Assembly (NCBI RefSeq): GCF_011392125.1
Contig: NZ_JAAJBU010000005.1
Coordinates: 62,001-126,000, forward strand
Origin: Flavobacterium lotistagni
Lineage (GTDB): Bacteria > Bacteroidota > Bacteroidia > Flavobacteriales > Flavobacteriaceae
DNA: 64,000 nucleotides
Direction of reading: 5' to 3'
Shown: one piece after another, positions 34,133 through 42,763 of the stretch
Numbering within the stretch: the first letter of the stretch is position 1
Layout of the letters: each line of letters begins with the position of its first letter
The notes under the pieces: generated by a model
Databases searched by the model: none
Told to the model about the DNA's origin: nothing
Seen by the model: the letters and a program-made list of their open reading frames with translations, nothing else
Program-made: the position numbers and the translations under genes

Positions 34133-34540
34133 ATGGAAACGATTACAGCAATTGCAGCACAAGAGAACCAAAAAAAAATTTCAGTTTTTTTCGAATCACA
34201 GCAAAAAACCTGCGGCAGTCTATGCCCAGTAAAAGATATACTACATGCGGTATCCGACAAATGGTCGATTCTGATTATGGTGCAGTTGGGCTATCATAAA
34301 ACCATGCGGTTCAACACGCTGAAGAAGTCTATTGGCAGTGTATCACAAAAAATGCTTACCGTAAAGGTGCGGCAACTGGAATCTTTTGGTTTGGTCAATA
34401 GACAGATTTTTCCTGAGATACCACCCAAAGTAGAATATACCATTACGCCGTTGGGTGAGGAATTCTTGAGTCATCTGATGCAGTTGCTCGATTGGACCTG
34501 CAGCAATATCGAGCAGATCAAGCGCGCCAAAAACAACTGA
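34133..34540 (+). CDS. HxlR family winged-helix regulator
   Basis: This 135 aa regulator has the HxlR pattern: CPVKDILHAVSDKWSILIMVQLGYHKTMRFNTLKKSIGSVSQKMLTVKVRQLE. The Cys before PV, near the N terminus, is the conserved sensor cysteine of the family. The ATG at 34133 is favoured over an upstream TTG because the promoter lies between them and 135 aa is the usual size. It is divergently paired with the SDR gene, its likely target. Confidence 0.85.
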   Translation: METITAIAAQENQKKISVFFESQQKTCGSLCPVKDILHAVSDKWSILIMVQLGYHKTMRFNTLKKSIGSVSQKMLTVKVRQLESFGLVNRQIFPEIPPKVEYTITPLGEEFLSHLMQLLDWTCSNIEQIKRAKNN

Positions 34541-34608
34541 TGATTGCCTATTGACAGCGGTGTACCGATGGAAATGACCAAGGCTATGGTTTCAATGACA
34601 CCACAAAA

Positions 34609-34643
34609 AAAATCCGCCTGTAGAACTGACAAGCGGATTTTTT
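34609..34643. terminator. Terminator, copy 2 of a repeated hairpin, bidirectional
   Basis: AAAATCCGC pairs with GCGGATTTT, with an A run before and a T run after. It lies between the convergent HxlR gene and the Ntn-hydrolase gene. Confidence 0.85.
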
Positions 34644-34645
34644 GT

Positions 34646-35926
34646 TTAATGAAATACATCGTACAATCCCCAATAAAAGAACAGTACTATCAGCATGAGA
34701 TAAAACAAATTATTTAAAACTAAAAAACTCCTTGAAATTTTGGTCCATACTTGTTCCCTAAACAGCTTTCTACAAAAAACCAGTAGCGGAACTATCAAAA
34801 TCAGCAGCAAAAACGGAAGATAAGATGCAATATCAATCAACCCAAACTTGTAATGCTGATAAGGTGCCGGAAAATAATAAATCCCGATTTCAGTCGATAG
34901 TGCAAACATATAATACATCAGGCTAAAATCCAACACCGAAAGCCCAAGTTTAAACAGTCTGTAAGGCGATTTTACTCTGATAAAACCAATCAAGAAATAC
35001 AAGCCCGAGCCAAAGAAAAATACCAAGCAAAACTTCAAAAGTAAATCCATGGTAGCATTATTCAGCGGCGTTTTGAAATCCTGAAGTTTCTGGAATTCGG
35101 CATTCGGCGGAAATAACTTCGTCACATCTATAATGTGGTCGCCTTTGGCCAGTTCTTCCTTTAAGTTGAAAATCTGCTGCTTTGTATAATCGTGGTAAAA
35201 ATACAAACGCACAAACCCGTCGTTCAAATCCCAGATGGTTGTAAGCAGCGTACCATCGCCGATTTTCTCGCGACAAACATGCATCGTATCAGACAGCGCG
35301 CGACAGAAATCAATGTCAGTACCGATTTTATCTTTCAGGAAAGCCACTCCGTTCACATAACGTTCCTGCTTGATTTCGCTGAAATCCTCAATCTGCGACG
35401 GACAAAAATTAGCCAGTACATATTTCGGATCATTGCCAATGGTAGTGCTGTAAGGTTCGACGACCAAATATTTCCCACTTCGGTCAATGTAAATCAGGAC
35501 ATCTTTGTTGAAAATACTATGATCGAACTGATCGATGTAAGCTTTGGCCTCATCTACCGTTTTACAGCTATGCAGCACGGTTTTGAGAAACACGGTTTGG
35601 CTTTCGATGGCTTTGACTCCTAAGGATGCTTTGCCCACCACACCGGGCGCGGCCAATCTGGAAAATGCAAGCCCGAATTCATTCATCCCCGACTGCGGCG
35701 CGAAACCGTGCGAACCATCAAAACGAGCCCCAGTGAAACAGCAACCTAAACCTTGGGTCTCAAACCAAATCCTTGGCGTGAAAAGCCAGGTGTCGTGGTT
35801 GCAACCTACCATGGTTTTGCCATTCGCAGTGACTTTGTACATACTGCAAGCCTTGGCCGAGTCATAAAAAAAGAGCATCAGTATAGTGGCCAATATGACT
35901 ACCAGCAATCTTAAAAATGATATCAT
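34646..35926 (-). CDS. N-terminal-nucleophile hydrolase fused to a membrane tail
   Basis: This 426 aa protein begins with a signal helix ending SAKA, directly followed by Cys27 in CSMYKV. Cleavage there would expose the N-terminal Cys nucleophile of choloylglycine/penicillin-V-acylase-type linear amide hydrolases. GKTMVGCNHDTW and NEFGLAFSRLA fit that fold (about 27-290). The last 125 residues hold four transmembrane helices, which ordinary members of the family lack. The enzyme face would be periplasmic. The likely substrate is an N-acyl amide, unknown. It is convergent with HxlR and lies 26 bp downstream of a GldL-like gene on the same strand. Confidence 0.75.
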   Translation of the reverse strand: MISFLRLLVVILATILMLFFYDSAKACSMYKVTANGKTMVGCNHDTWLFTPRIWFETQGLGCCFTGARFDGSHGFAPQSGMNEFGLAFSRLAAPGVVGKASLGVKAIESQTVFLKTVLHSCKTVDEAKAYIDQFDHSIFNKDVLIYIDRSGKYLVVEPYSTTIGNDPKYVLANFCPSQIEDFSEIKQERYVNGVAFLKDKIGTDIDFCRALSDTMHVCREKIGDGTLLTTIWDLNDGFVRLYFYHDYTKQQIFNLKEELAKGDHIIDVTKLFPPNAEFQKLQDFKTPLNNATMDLLLKFCLVFFFGSGLYFLIGFIRVKSPYRLFKLGLSVLDFSLMYYMFALSTEIGIYYFPAPYQHYKFGLIDIASYLPFLLLILIVPLLVFCRKLFREQVWTKISRSFLVLNNLFYLMLIVLFFYWGLYDVFH

Positions 35927-35952
35927 GTTTTTTGATTTTGGTTGAAAAGTGT

Positions 35953-37077
35953 TTACTCCAACAGTATTTTCTGATTTTGCAACACCAGCATCTGCACCTG
36001 CACCAAATTGTTCAAAGCGTCTTTCACTTTAGCTTGACTCCAAAAATCTACGGCATTTTCCGGAATTGGCTCAAAACCGGATTTTGAACCATTGGCCTGA
36101 TTGAACGCCAGTATTTTCTGTTGCAATTCTTTGAGATTTTTCTCTGTGCCACCAGAAAGGTAGGCATTCACCCAAGTCTCGCCAATTAGAGCTTCTTTGG
36201 TTTCAAAATCTGCGGTGATTGCTTTTTGTCCGGTTTCTTTCATCAGCAATTGTGATTTGATGCTCTCGCACAAAGTGTAGATTTCCTTTGCATTTAAATC
36301 TTGCGGTTCAACTGAAAGTAGTTGCTGCTCGTTCTTCAAGATTTGCTCATTCCTGAAAAAATAAGCCGTATCTTCTAGACGCTGAAAATGCGTTGTTTGC
36401 GGAATCCTGACCAAAGTCAAAATCAATCCGCAACCACAAAGCAACAAAATCGAGGAAACGGTAGTGTTCACCTTAGTCTGCGGATTCCTGATTCCAGTAA
36501 AAAAATACACCGGCAAAAACACAAACAGCATAATCATCAGCGAAGCCGTAGTCATCATATTCGCCAAAGGCCAATGCATGATTTTGAACAACACGCCAAC
36601 AGAAATCAAAACTGCTGAGATAGCGCCAACCACCAAAATCGCTTTGTCTGTATTTTGCTGCTTTTCCTTGATCTTCAAAGTAAACAGCAAAGGCAGGAAA
36701 ATAAAACTCAGGGCAAACAAGCCCAGTACGATGCAAACCGCCGCTCCGGGCCAATGCATGAATTTCAAAATGATACCGAAACTTAAAACTGCTGCAGCAA
36801 AAGTGCCACTGTATAACATGATTTTTTTCATCACATAATAATTTTTGTGGGTTAATAAATGCTGGGTCTCTACTTCTATCTCGCGCAATTCGGATTTGTA
36901 AAAACTACCGACCGTTGCCAAATAAAAGCGCTCAAAGTCCCCATTTTCTTCAAGCTCATGCTCGATGATACAACAAATATGATCCAACAGGTCTTGCTGC
37001 AGGCTAACCGACTCAATGCCACGTGCACTAATGTCATTGAGGATGAAATCAATTTGCGAATCGCTCAGGCAATACAT
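35953..37077 (-). CDS. Membrane protein with GldL-like HWPG motifs, PadR-linked
   Basis: This 374 aa protein has a soluble N-terminal helical domain (1-80, SLQQDLLDHICCIIEHELEENG) of the type found after PadR regulators. Four to six transmembrane helices follow, with two copies of an FKxMHWP motif (FKFMHWPGAA and FKIMHWPLAN). The same motif occurs in GldL, the inner-membrane motor protein of type IX secretion and gliding. A soluble C-terminal part (about 225-374) follows. It starts 1 bp after padR, so they form an operon. Proton-channel or sensor roles are possible but unproven. Confidence 0.7.
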   Translation of the reverse strand: MYCLSDSQIDFILNDISARGIESVSLQQDLLDHICCIIEHELEENGDFERFYLATVGSFYKSELREIEVETQHLLTHKNYYVMKKIMLYSGTFAAAVLSFGIILKFMHWPGAAVCIVLGLFALSFIFLPLLFTLKIKEKQQNTDKAILVVGAISAVLISVGVLFKIMHWPLANMMTTASLMIMLFVFLPVYFFTGIRNPQTKVNTTVSSILLLCGCGLILTLVRIPQTTHFQRLEDTAYFFRNEQILKNEQQLLSVEPQDLNAKEIYTLCESIKSQLLMKETGQKAITADFETKEALIGETWVNAYLSGGTEKNLKELQQKILAFNQANGSKSGFEPIPENAVDFWSQAKVKDALNNLVQVQMLVLQNQKILLE

Positions 37078-37078
37078 T

Positions 37079-37420
37079 CTATATCGTTTGGGGTTGTATG
37101 TCTAACAAGAATTTCATCGTGTTCATGAAATCGGCCAATTCGCTGATTTTCTCATCAATCGTCGATTTTCCTTTCGGGCTCAGGCTATAGTATTTGCGCA
37201 CGCGTTTGCCGATATACTCAGTTTCAGTCGTGACTAGTCCGTCGGCTTCGAGCGCATGCAAAGTCGGGTACAGCGCGCCTTCAGTAATCTGGATTTTGTC
37301 CGAAGTGAGCTCTTTCACCTTTTGGGTAATCTCGTAACCGTACATGCGTTTGTTATTTTCGAGCTGCTTCAAAACAATCGTTTTCAAAGTGCCTTTAATG
37401 AGTTCAGAAGAATAAATCAT
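37079..37420 (-). CDS. PadR family transcriptional regulator
   Basis: This 113 aa winged-helix regulator has MIYSSELIKGTLKTIVLKQLENN, RMYGYEITQKV, then the recognition region ITEGALYPTLHALEADGLV and the beta-wing RKYYSLSPKGK, all typical of PadR. The ATG at 37420 gives the family-standard N terminus; an earlier start would add 14 residues of odd composition. The membrane gene downstream is its likely target. The promoter region overlaps a repeat element at 37472-37545. Confidence 0.88.
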   Translation of the reverse strand: MIYSSELIKGTLKTIVLKQLENNKRMYGYEITQKVKELTSDKIQITEGALYPTLHALEADGLVTTETEYIGKRVRKYYSLSPKGKSTIDEKISELADFMNTMKFLLDIQPQTI

Positions 37421-37471
37421 TTGGTTTTTATTTTTTGGGCGTTGCCGCGCATTGCACATCATCTTGTCTGT

Positions 37472-37545
37472 TCCGCTAATTCGCGCGGCCGGGCTGTCCG
37501 CAGTACGCGGTACTGCTTCCCATCCCTAACGCAGGCCATCCGGAA
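37472..37545. repeat. Intergenic repeat with a variable hairpin
   Basis: Conserved-looking arms (CCGCTAATTCGCGCGGCC and CATCCCTAACGCAGG) flank a perfect hairpin GCAGTAC-GCG-GTACTGC (37500-37516). The design, arms around an unrelated hairpin, is like copies A-C elsewhere, but the arms differ. It is GC-rich compared with its surroundings and lies just upstream of padR. Confidence 0.65.
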
Positions 37546-37660
37546 ACAACAACGCAAAAATACATAAGAATATTATGCATACAACAATTGGGCATCTATT
37601 TTTTTTCAATTCAATCAAAAAAAGCCTATTTTTAGAAACTGCTTTTAAACCCGTAGCTTT

Positions 37661-39055
37661 ATGAAAACCCTTTACTGTCAAGCCTTAGCATTGGTTTCCA
37701 CTTTGTGTATCGTGAGTTGTAATTCGCCTAAAAAAAATGAGAGCGATTCGGCAAAAAACCGCTACCAACCCCACGAATATGTCGAACTCAAACATCCGGA
37801 TTGGGCCAAAAACGCCACAATCTACGAAGTCAATGTGCGGCAATTTACCCCTGAAGGCACTTTCAAAGCATTCGAAAAACACTTGCCCAGAATTAAAGCG
37901 ATGGGCATCGACATTATCTGGCTCATGCCGATCCACCCGATTGGGGTTGAAAAAAGAAAAGGCACTCTAGGCAGTTATTATTCGGTCAAGGATTATTATG
38001 GCGTCAACCCTGAATTCGGCACCAAAGAAGATTTCAAAGCACTCGTCGATAAAATCCACAGCATGGGCATGCACGTAATCATTGATTGGGTCGCGAACCA
38101 TTCTTCCTGGGACAATGCGCTCGCCAAAGAACATCCGGATTGGTATTCCAAAACACCAGAAGGCCATTTCCAGCCAACACCTTGGTACGATTGGGACGAT
38201 GTGATTGATTTCGATTACGAAAAACCCGGATTGCGCCAATACATGACCAAAGCTTTGGTGTATTGGGTAAAAGAACTCGACATCGACGGTTACCGTTGCG
38301 ACACGGCTGGTTTCGTCCCGACCGATTTCTGGGACAACGCCCGCGCCGAAATGGATGCCGTAAAACCAGTTTTTATGCTTGGCGAATGGGAATCGCGCGA
38401 CTTGCACAAGAAAGCTTTCGACATGACTTATTCTTGGACGCTTTTTGAAAAAATGACTGCAGTAACCAAAGACCACAAACCGCTGGGCGGCCTGATTGAA
38501 TATATGGCGCACGACGTCAGCACTTTTCCGCGCAATGGTTATCGCATGGTGTTCACAGACAATCACGACATGAATTCCTGGAATGGCAATCAGTTCGCGA
38601 ACTTCGGCGAAGGTTTGGAAGCTTCAATGGTTTTGTGTGGCACCATCAACGGAATGCCGCTGGTGTATGGCGGACAAGAAGCCGGACTGGATCGTTCGCT
38701 TAAATTTTTCGACAAAGACCAAATTGATTGGAGCAAGCTGCCTTACGAAAGTTTGTTCAAGAAGCTCTTCGAACTCAAACACCAAAACCAGGCTTTATGG
38801 AATGGAAATGCCGGTGGCGAAATGATCCGCATTTACAATGACAAACCTTTGCAAGTGATTTCTTTTTCCAGAGCAAAAGCCAGCCAACAAGTTATTTCCA
38901 TCATCAATTACAGCGAGCAAGCAGCCGAAGTAACCTTGAATTCAAAATACCAAAAAGGAAATTATACCGAATGGTTCTCCGGCGCTAAAATCGAACTCAA
39001 AGGCGACGATAAATTTAAACTAGAACCTTGGAAATATCTGGTGTTGGTGAAGTAA
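37661..39055 (+). CDS. GH13 alpha-amylase family lipoprotein
   Basis: This 464 aa protein has a lipobox near residue 20 (TLCIVSC). The catalytic barrel has the GH13 regions: DWVANHSSWDN, GYRCDTAG (Asp nucleophile), LGEWES (Glu acid/base) and FTDNHD (transition-state Asp). A short C-terminal beta domain follows. It hydrolyses or rearranges alpha-glucans; the exact specificity is unclear. Lipid anchoring suggests a surface or periplasmic role in glycan use. No susC/susD genes are nearby. It is convergent with the outer-membrane protein gene with zero spacing. Confidence 0.9.
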   Translation: MKTLYCQALALVSTLCIVSCNSPKKNESDSAKNRYQPHEYVELKHPDWAKNATIYEVNVRQFTPEGTFKAFEKHLPRIKAMGIDIIWLMPIHPIGVEKRKGTLGSYYSVKDYYGVNPEFGTKEDFKALVDKIHSMGMHVIIDWVANHSSWDNALAKEHPDWYSKTPEGHFQPTPWYDWDDVIDFDYEKPGLRQYMTKALVYWVKELDIDGYRCDTAGFVPTDFWDNARAEMDAVKPVFMLGEWESRDLHKKAFDMTYSWTLFEKMTAVTKDHKPLGGLIEYMAHDVSTFPRNGYRMVFTDNHDMNSWNGNQFANFGEGLEASMVLCGTINGMPLVYGGQEAGLDRSLKFFDKDQIDWSKLPYESLFKKLFELKHQNQALWNGNAGGEMIRIYNDKPLQVISFSRAKASQQVISIINYSEQAAEVTLNSKYQKGNYTEWFSGAKIELKGDDKFKLEPWKYLVLVK

Positions 39056-39682
39056 TTATTTCATCAGGAAATTCACCCCAAAATTGAAACTGGAACGCAC
39101 ATTTCGGGTGGCGGAATACGCTTCTTTAAAAACTTCCGAAAAGCCATAATTTTCTTCGTATTCAAAGAATATTTTTAGTTTATTGCTCACCGGAATTTTA
39201 ACTCCAACGCCTAATGCAACTCCAAAGTCTGTGGTGTTGAAACCTTCTTTGACGTCGGTTGAGAAACGGGTTTCTTCTGCATTCAATAAAAATCCAGCAT
39301 AAGGACCAAAGTTCAGGTACCAGTTCTTAGTGCGTCCGAAATGCCAGTTGGCCATCACGGGAATGGTCAGGTAATTCAAGTTAAAATCTGTTTTATAGCT
39401 GCTGTCTATTACATTTGGGTCAAAACTGTAAAACTCAATAAAGCCATTGTCCCAACCTTTCTGATCATAAATCAATTTGGTTTTGATACTCCAGGTGCGC
39501 GAAAAATAATAATCGGCTGAAACCCCAATATTAAAACCTGATCCAGCATCTGTGCTACCTTCAGAGGAATTTATGGCCGATCTGTTGAATCCGATATTCG
39601 AACCAAACTCGACAGTACCTTTTTGTTGGGCATTAATGACTACTGAAAACAAGACAACCAGAACAAATAATGATTTTTTCAT
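39056..39682 (-). CDS. PorT-type outer membrane beta-barrel protein
   Basis: This 208 aa protein has a signal peptide (end near VINAQQ) and then eight alternating beta-strands, as in outer-membrane beta-barrel domain 2 (PorT/OprF-like). It ends with an aromatic/hydrophobic strand, SSFNFGVNFLMK, as barrels do. GVSADYYFSRTWSIKTKLIYDQKG is the usual second-strand pattern. Ligand and partner unknown. The gene end abuts the amylase end. Confidence 0.8.
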   Translation of the reverse strand: MKKSLFVLVVLFSVVINAQQKGTVEFGSNIGFNRSAINSSEGSTDAGSGFNIGVSADYYFSRTWSIKTKLIYDQKGWDNGFIEFYSFDPNVIDSSYKTDFNLNYLTIPVMANWHFGRTKNWYLNFGPYAGFLLNAEETRFSTDVKEGFNTTDFGVALGVGVKIPVSNKLKIFFEYEENYGFSEVFKEAYSATRNVRSSFNFGVNFLMK

Positions 39683-39741
39683 GAGACGATTTAAATTTCG
39701 ATAAACGTATTACATTTTTTTGATTGAGCCAATAAAATCTT

Positions 39742-40866
39742 CTAAATCGATTGGAGTTGTTCCACTAGATAATCAATATCTTCATTCGCATTGAAATGGC
39801 TAAAAGAAATTCTCAGCGATGGCTTTTGAGCTGCGGCTTCATCAAGGATTTCAGCCAATACATGCGAAGGTTTAGCACTACCCGATTGGCAGGCACTACC
39901 ACGGGAAACCGCAATACCTTTCATGTCAAGATGGAACAACAACATCGCAGTCTTGTCTTGAGAAAAAGGAAGTTGAACATTCAGAATATTATAAAACCCG
40001 TCTGGATTTCCATTGATTTTGTAACCAGGAAAATGTTGTTCAAACTGAGAAACTGCATAGGCTTTGAGTGAAGAAATGTATTCTTGATGCACTTCGAGCT
40101 GGCTCATACTCAGTTCCAAAGCTTTGGTTAATCCGGCAATATTGTGCAAAGATTCAGTGCCCGGGCGCAGTCCTTTTTCTTGTTCACCGCCGTAAAGCAT
40201 CGGCTGCATTTCTATGCCTTTTCGAACAAATAGCAACCCAACTCCTTTCGGACCGTGAAATTTGTGCGCGCTGGCGACGATAAAATCAACCGGTAATTCT
40301 TGTAAATTAAGTAGTGTTTTACCCACTGATTGTACGGTATCGGAATGAAAATACGCGCCATGTTGTTTACAAATCCTACCGACCAAAGCCAAATCAAGCA
40401 CGGTTCCTATTTCGTTATTGACGTGCATCAACGATACTAGTGTTTTCTTGTTTTCTGAAAGCAACTGCACCAAATGATTCACGTCGATTTCGCCATTAGG
40501 CTGAACCTTTACATAATCCACTTTGATTTTAAATTCGGCTTGCAAAGCTTCAAGTACATGCAACACAGCATGGTGCTCAATTCGGCTCGAAATAATCCGT
40601 TCTACTTTTAACTGAACGACCACGTTTCGGAGCACCCAATTGTTAGATTCTGTTCCGCCCGAAGTAAAAATAATTTCTTGCGACAGCGCTCCAATGGCTT
40701 TAGCTACAGACTTTCTGGCAAGTTCCAAAACGCCTTTGCCTTGTCGTCCGAAACTGTGTGTCGATGAAGGATTTCCGAAATCTTCTTGCATTACACGAGT
40801 CATTTCAGCAATGACTTCCGGAGCAATGGGCGTAGTGGCTGCGTTGTCTAAATACACCTTTTTCAT
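39742..40866 (-). CDS. Cysteine desulfurase (NifS/IscS-like)
   Basis: This 374 aa PLP enzyme takes sulfur from cysteine as a protein persulfide. It has YLDNAATTP at the start, the PLP lysine in VASAHKFHGPKG and the catalytic Cys in SRGSACQSGSAKPSHVL. The loop length is like class I IscS/NifS. It may supply sulfur for Fe-S clusters, tRNA thiolation or the terminal Mo=S ligand that xanthine dehydrogenase needs, but it is 17 kb from that operon. A consensus -7 box (TACCTTTG on the minus strand, 40872-40879) lies so close to the ATG that the mRNA may be leaderless. Confidence 0.88.
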   Translation of the reverse strand: MKKVYLDNAATTPIAPEVIAEMTRVMQEDFGNPSSTHSFGRQGKGVLELARKSVAKAIGALSQEIIFTSGGTESNNWVLRNVVVQLKVERIISSRIEHHAVLHVLEALQAEFKIKVDYVKVQPNGEIDVNHLVQLLSENKKTLVSLMHVNNEIGTVLDLALVGRICKQHGAYFHSDTVQSVGKTLLNLQELPVDFIVASAHKFHGPKGVGLLFVRKGIEMQPMLYGGEQEKGLRPGTESLHNIAGLTKALELSMSQLEVHQEYISSLKAYAVSQFEQHFPGYKINGNPDGFYNILNVQLPFSQDKTAMLLFHLDMKGIAVSRGSACQSGSAKPSHVLAEILDEAAAQKPSLRISFSHFNANEDIDYLVEQLQSI

Positions 40867-40961
40867 GCCGCCAAAGGTAATGATTTTGACCGTCGCATCG
40901 TATTGAATTTAGATTGTCTGTTCTTAATTCATCTCTCTTGATACAATTCGTATTTTAAAAC

Positions 40962-40991
40962 TTGTTCGGGCGAATTAAAATCCTACTTTTG
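40962..40991 (+). promoter_or_regulatory. Promoter of the lipoprotein gene at 41013
   Basis: TTG (40962-40964), a 19 nt spacer and TACTTTTG (40984-40991) give a full consensus promoter. The ATG is 22 nt downstream. Confidence 0.75.
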
Positions 40992-41012
40992 CGATAATAA
41001 AATAGCTTAGGC

Positions 41013-41987
41013 ATGAAAAAAATTCTCGGATTACTGGCCCTGATTCTCGTTTTCAGCAATTGCGATGACGGCGATATGACAATTGAAACTATCGATTTTC
41101 AAGATGTACAGGCTGCTAGTTGTGGAGAAATTATTTACAAACTCAATGGTAACGAAGCTTTGTACATGAAAATTCCAACCGCTGCCAATGCATTTGCCAA
41201 TGAAATCACACCCACTGACGAACCAAGAATAATTACAATTGGAAGTTCTGTAAACGTGACTTATCGTGCTTACAACGGAAATGTTACTGCCGCCAATTTG
41301 TGCAATTCTCCTGCTCCGATTTCACCAACGGCTACTACTGAATGGACAGCTAGTGCTGGAACTATCGAAATCTCAACTATTGCCGTTTACTCAACACCTG
41401 ATGCAGTTACCGGAGCTACTAAAATTCTGAAGTATTTGCACAATATCGTGTTTAAAAATATAGTGTTTAACAAACCCGAAGGCACACAGGTATACGAAAC
41501 TTTCCCGTTTGGCGAATATGCCACCACAGCCACAACTTTGCCTTTGACTTTTAATCCGGACAACGTAGCCGTTTGCCCATCGAACCAATTACTTTACAAC
41601 GCTGGCAGCAACGACATCGAAGCGATTTACATTCAGAATTTTGATTCGAATCTGTTGAACACTTCTAATTTGGGAACGCCAAAAACAGCACTGATTTCAG
41701 CTACCAGCAACAAATTGGTTTATCGCTTATTTGAAACCGCTTTAACCACCACTAATCAAGAATATTTCTGCGGTAGTTCATTACCGAGCACACCAACAGT
41801 AACCCAAGAGTGGACAGCCCAAAATGGTGTCGCCGATACAAGCGGTATTATTGAAGTAGTCACTACGACAAACGGTTCTGGATTTTTGCACACCATTACC
41901 CTAAAAGCGGTAACCTTCCAAAAAGGCAACAGCACCTTTTATTTAGGCAATTCGATTGTCATAGGAAACTTGTTGACCACAAATTAG
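41013..41987 (+). CDS. Lipoprotein with two tandem related domains
   Basis: This 324 aa lipoprotein (lipobox LVFSNC, Cys17) has no recognised domain. It is an internal duplication: the first half runs NVTYRAYN..LCNSPAPISPTATTEWTASAGTIEI..YLHNIVFKNIVF, and the second SNKLVYRLF..CGSSLPSTPTVTQEWTAQNG..IIEV..FLHTITLKAVTF. Each half has one Cys in the same place and ends in a beta-rich block. The repeat unit is about 150 residues. It has its own promoter and no operon partners. It would face the periplasm or the cell surface; function unknown. Confidence 0.7.
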   Translation: MKKILGLLALILVFSNCDDGDMTIETIDFQDVQAASCGEIIYKLNGNEALYMKIPTAANAFANEITPTDEPRIITIGSSVNVTYRAYNGNVTAANLCNSPAPISPTATTEWTASAGTIEISTIAVYSTPDAVTGATKILKYLHNIVFKNIVFNKPEGTQVYETFPFGEYATTATTLPLTFNPDNVAVCPSNQLLYNAGSNDIEAIYIQNFDSNLLNTSNLGTPKTALISATSNKLVYRLFETALTTTNQEYFCGSSLPSTPTVTQEWTAQNGVADTSGIIEVVTTTNGSGFLHTITLKAVTFQKGNSTFYLGNSIVIGNLLTTN

Positions 41988-42006
41988 ATTCTAACAAACA
42001 AAAAAT

Positions 42007-42564
42007 TCAACTAAGTTTTGAATTCTGTTTAAAATAAACTTCAGTCGCGCCCATACCGTATTTCTGATAATTAGCATCGCGGAACGAAATGTTCTCGTAG
42101 CGACCCAACATAAAGTCGAGTTCGGCTTTCAAAATTCCTTCTCCTACACCGTGTATAAAAATGATTTTTGGAATGCGGTTTCTGATCGCGAATTCTATAT
42201 GCCGTTTTGCCGTTTCTGATTGCAAAGTGAGAATTTCGTGATGGCTCATCGACCGGAAATTTTTGACGAGCTTTTCGATATGAAGATCAAATTCTGGCGG
42301 CGGAATTTCACCTTTTACTTTAAGTTCAGGCACGGGATTCTTCCTTTTAGCAGTTTCTTTTTCTAGTTTAATTTTTTCTGAATTGAAACTTTCGATATTT
42401 TTACTTAAACTGCTGGTTTTAAAATTTTTAATCAACTGATTGACAAAATACGTCATCGTAAAACCTTCATCGGTTTCAATGGTAATTTCGTTATTTTTGA
42501 TTGAAATCACTGTGCCATCGATAGCATCGTCAAGCACTGAAACTTGGTCGCCAATTTTAAACAT
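42007..42564 (-). CDS. DUF2027-Smr domain protein
   Basis: This 185 aa protein has an N-terminal KOW-like/DUF2027 part (MFKIGDQVSVLDDAIDGTVISIKNNEITIETDEGF) and a C-terminal Smr domain, as in MutS2. The Smr motifs LDLH-like FDLHIEKL and IIFIHGVGEG(I)LK are present; HGxG is the nuclease/DNA-binding signature. It may bind or cut branched nucleic acids or RNA on stalled ribosomes. It overlaps the upstream small membrane gene by 8 bp, so translation is probably coupled. Confidence 0.85.
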   Translation of the reverse strand: MFKIGDQVSVLDDAIDGTVISIKNNEITIETDEGFTMTYFVNQLIKNFKTSSLSKNIESFNSEKIKLEKETAKRKNPVPELKVKGEIPPPEFDLHIEKLVKNFRSMSHHEILTLQSETAKRHIEFAIRNRIPKIIFIHGVGEGILKAELDFMLGRYENISFRDANYQKYGMGATEVYFKQNSKLS

Positions 42565-42739
42565 CGCCTTCCTCCTTTTCTTGATTTTTGCTAGGCGTTT
42601 TCGCGCTGAGTTTCATCATCCCAAACATAAAAACCACCACCGCTAAAATGACAATATAAATGTTTTTTTTAGGCTGCCCTACTTCATAAAAAGCAACAAT
42701 TATTGCCACAATCATTATCGGAATTAGTAATTTTTTCAT
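42557..42739 (-). CDS. Small membrane protein upstream of the Smr gene
   Basis: This 60 aa protein has two transmembrane helices (LLIPIMIVAIIVAFYEV and IYIVILAVVVFMFGMMKL) and a charged tail (SAKTPSKNQEKEEGDV). Its last 8 bp overlap the start of the Smr gene. The ATG at 42739 is right because a consensus -7 box at 42764-42771 lies between it and an earlier possible start. No family is recognised; it is a typical flavobacterial mini membrane protein. Confidence 0.7.
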   Translation of the reverse strand: MKKLLIPIMIVAIIVAFYEVGQPKKNIYIVILAVVVFMFGMMKLSAKTPSKNQEKEEGDV

Positions 42740-42763
42740 CTGGAATTGATTTAAGAATCGGTT

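Noticed and set aside
37967-38566. A 199-codon minus-strand open frame
   Set aside because: It is the complement of the GH13 catalytic barrel and its residues follow from that gene's codon use.
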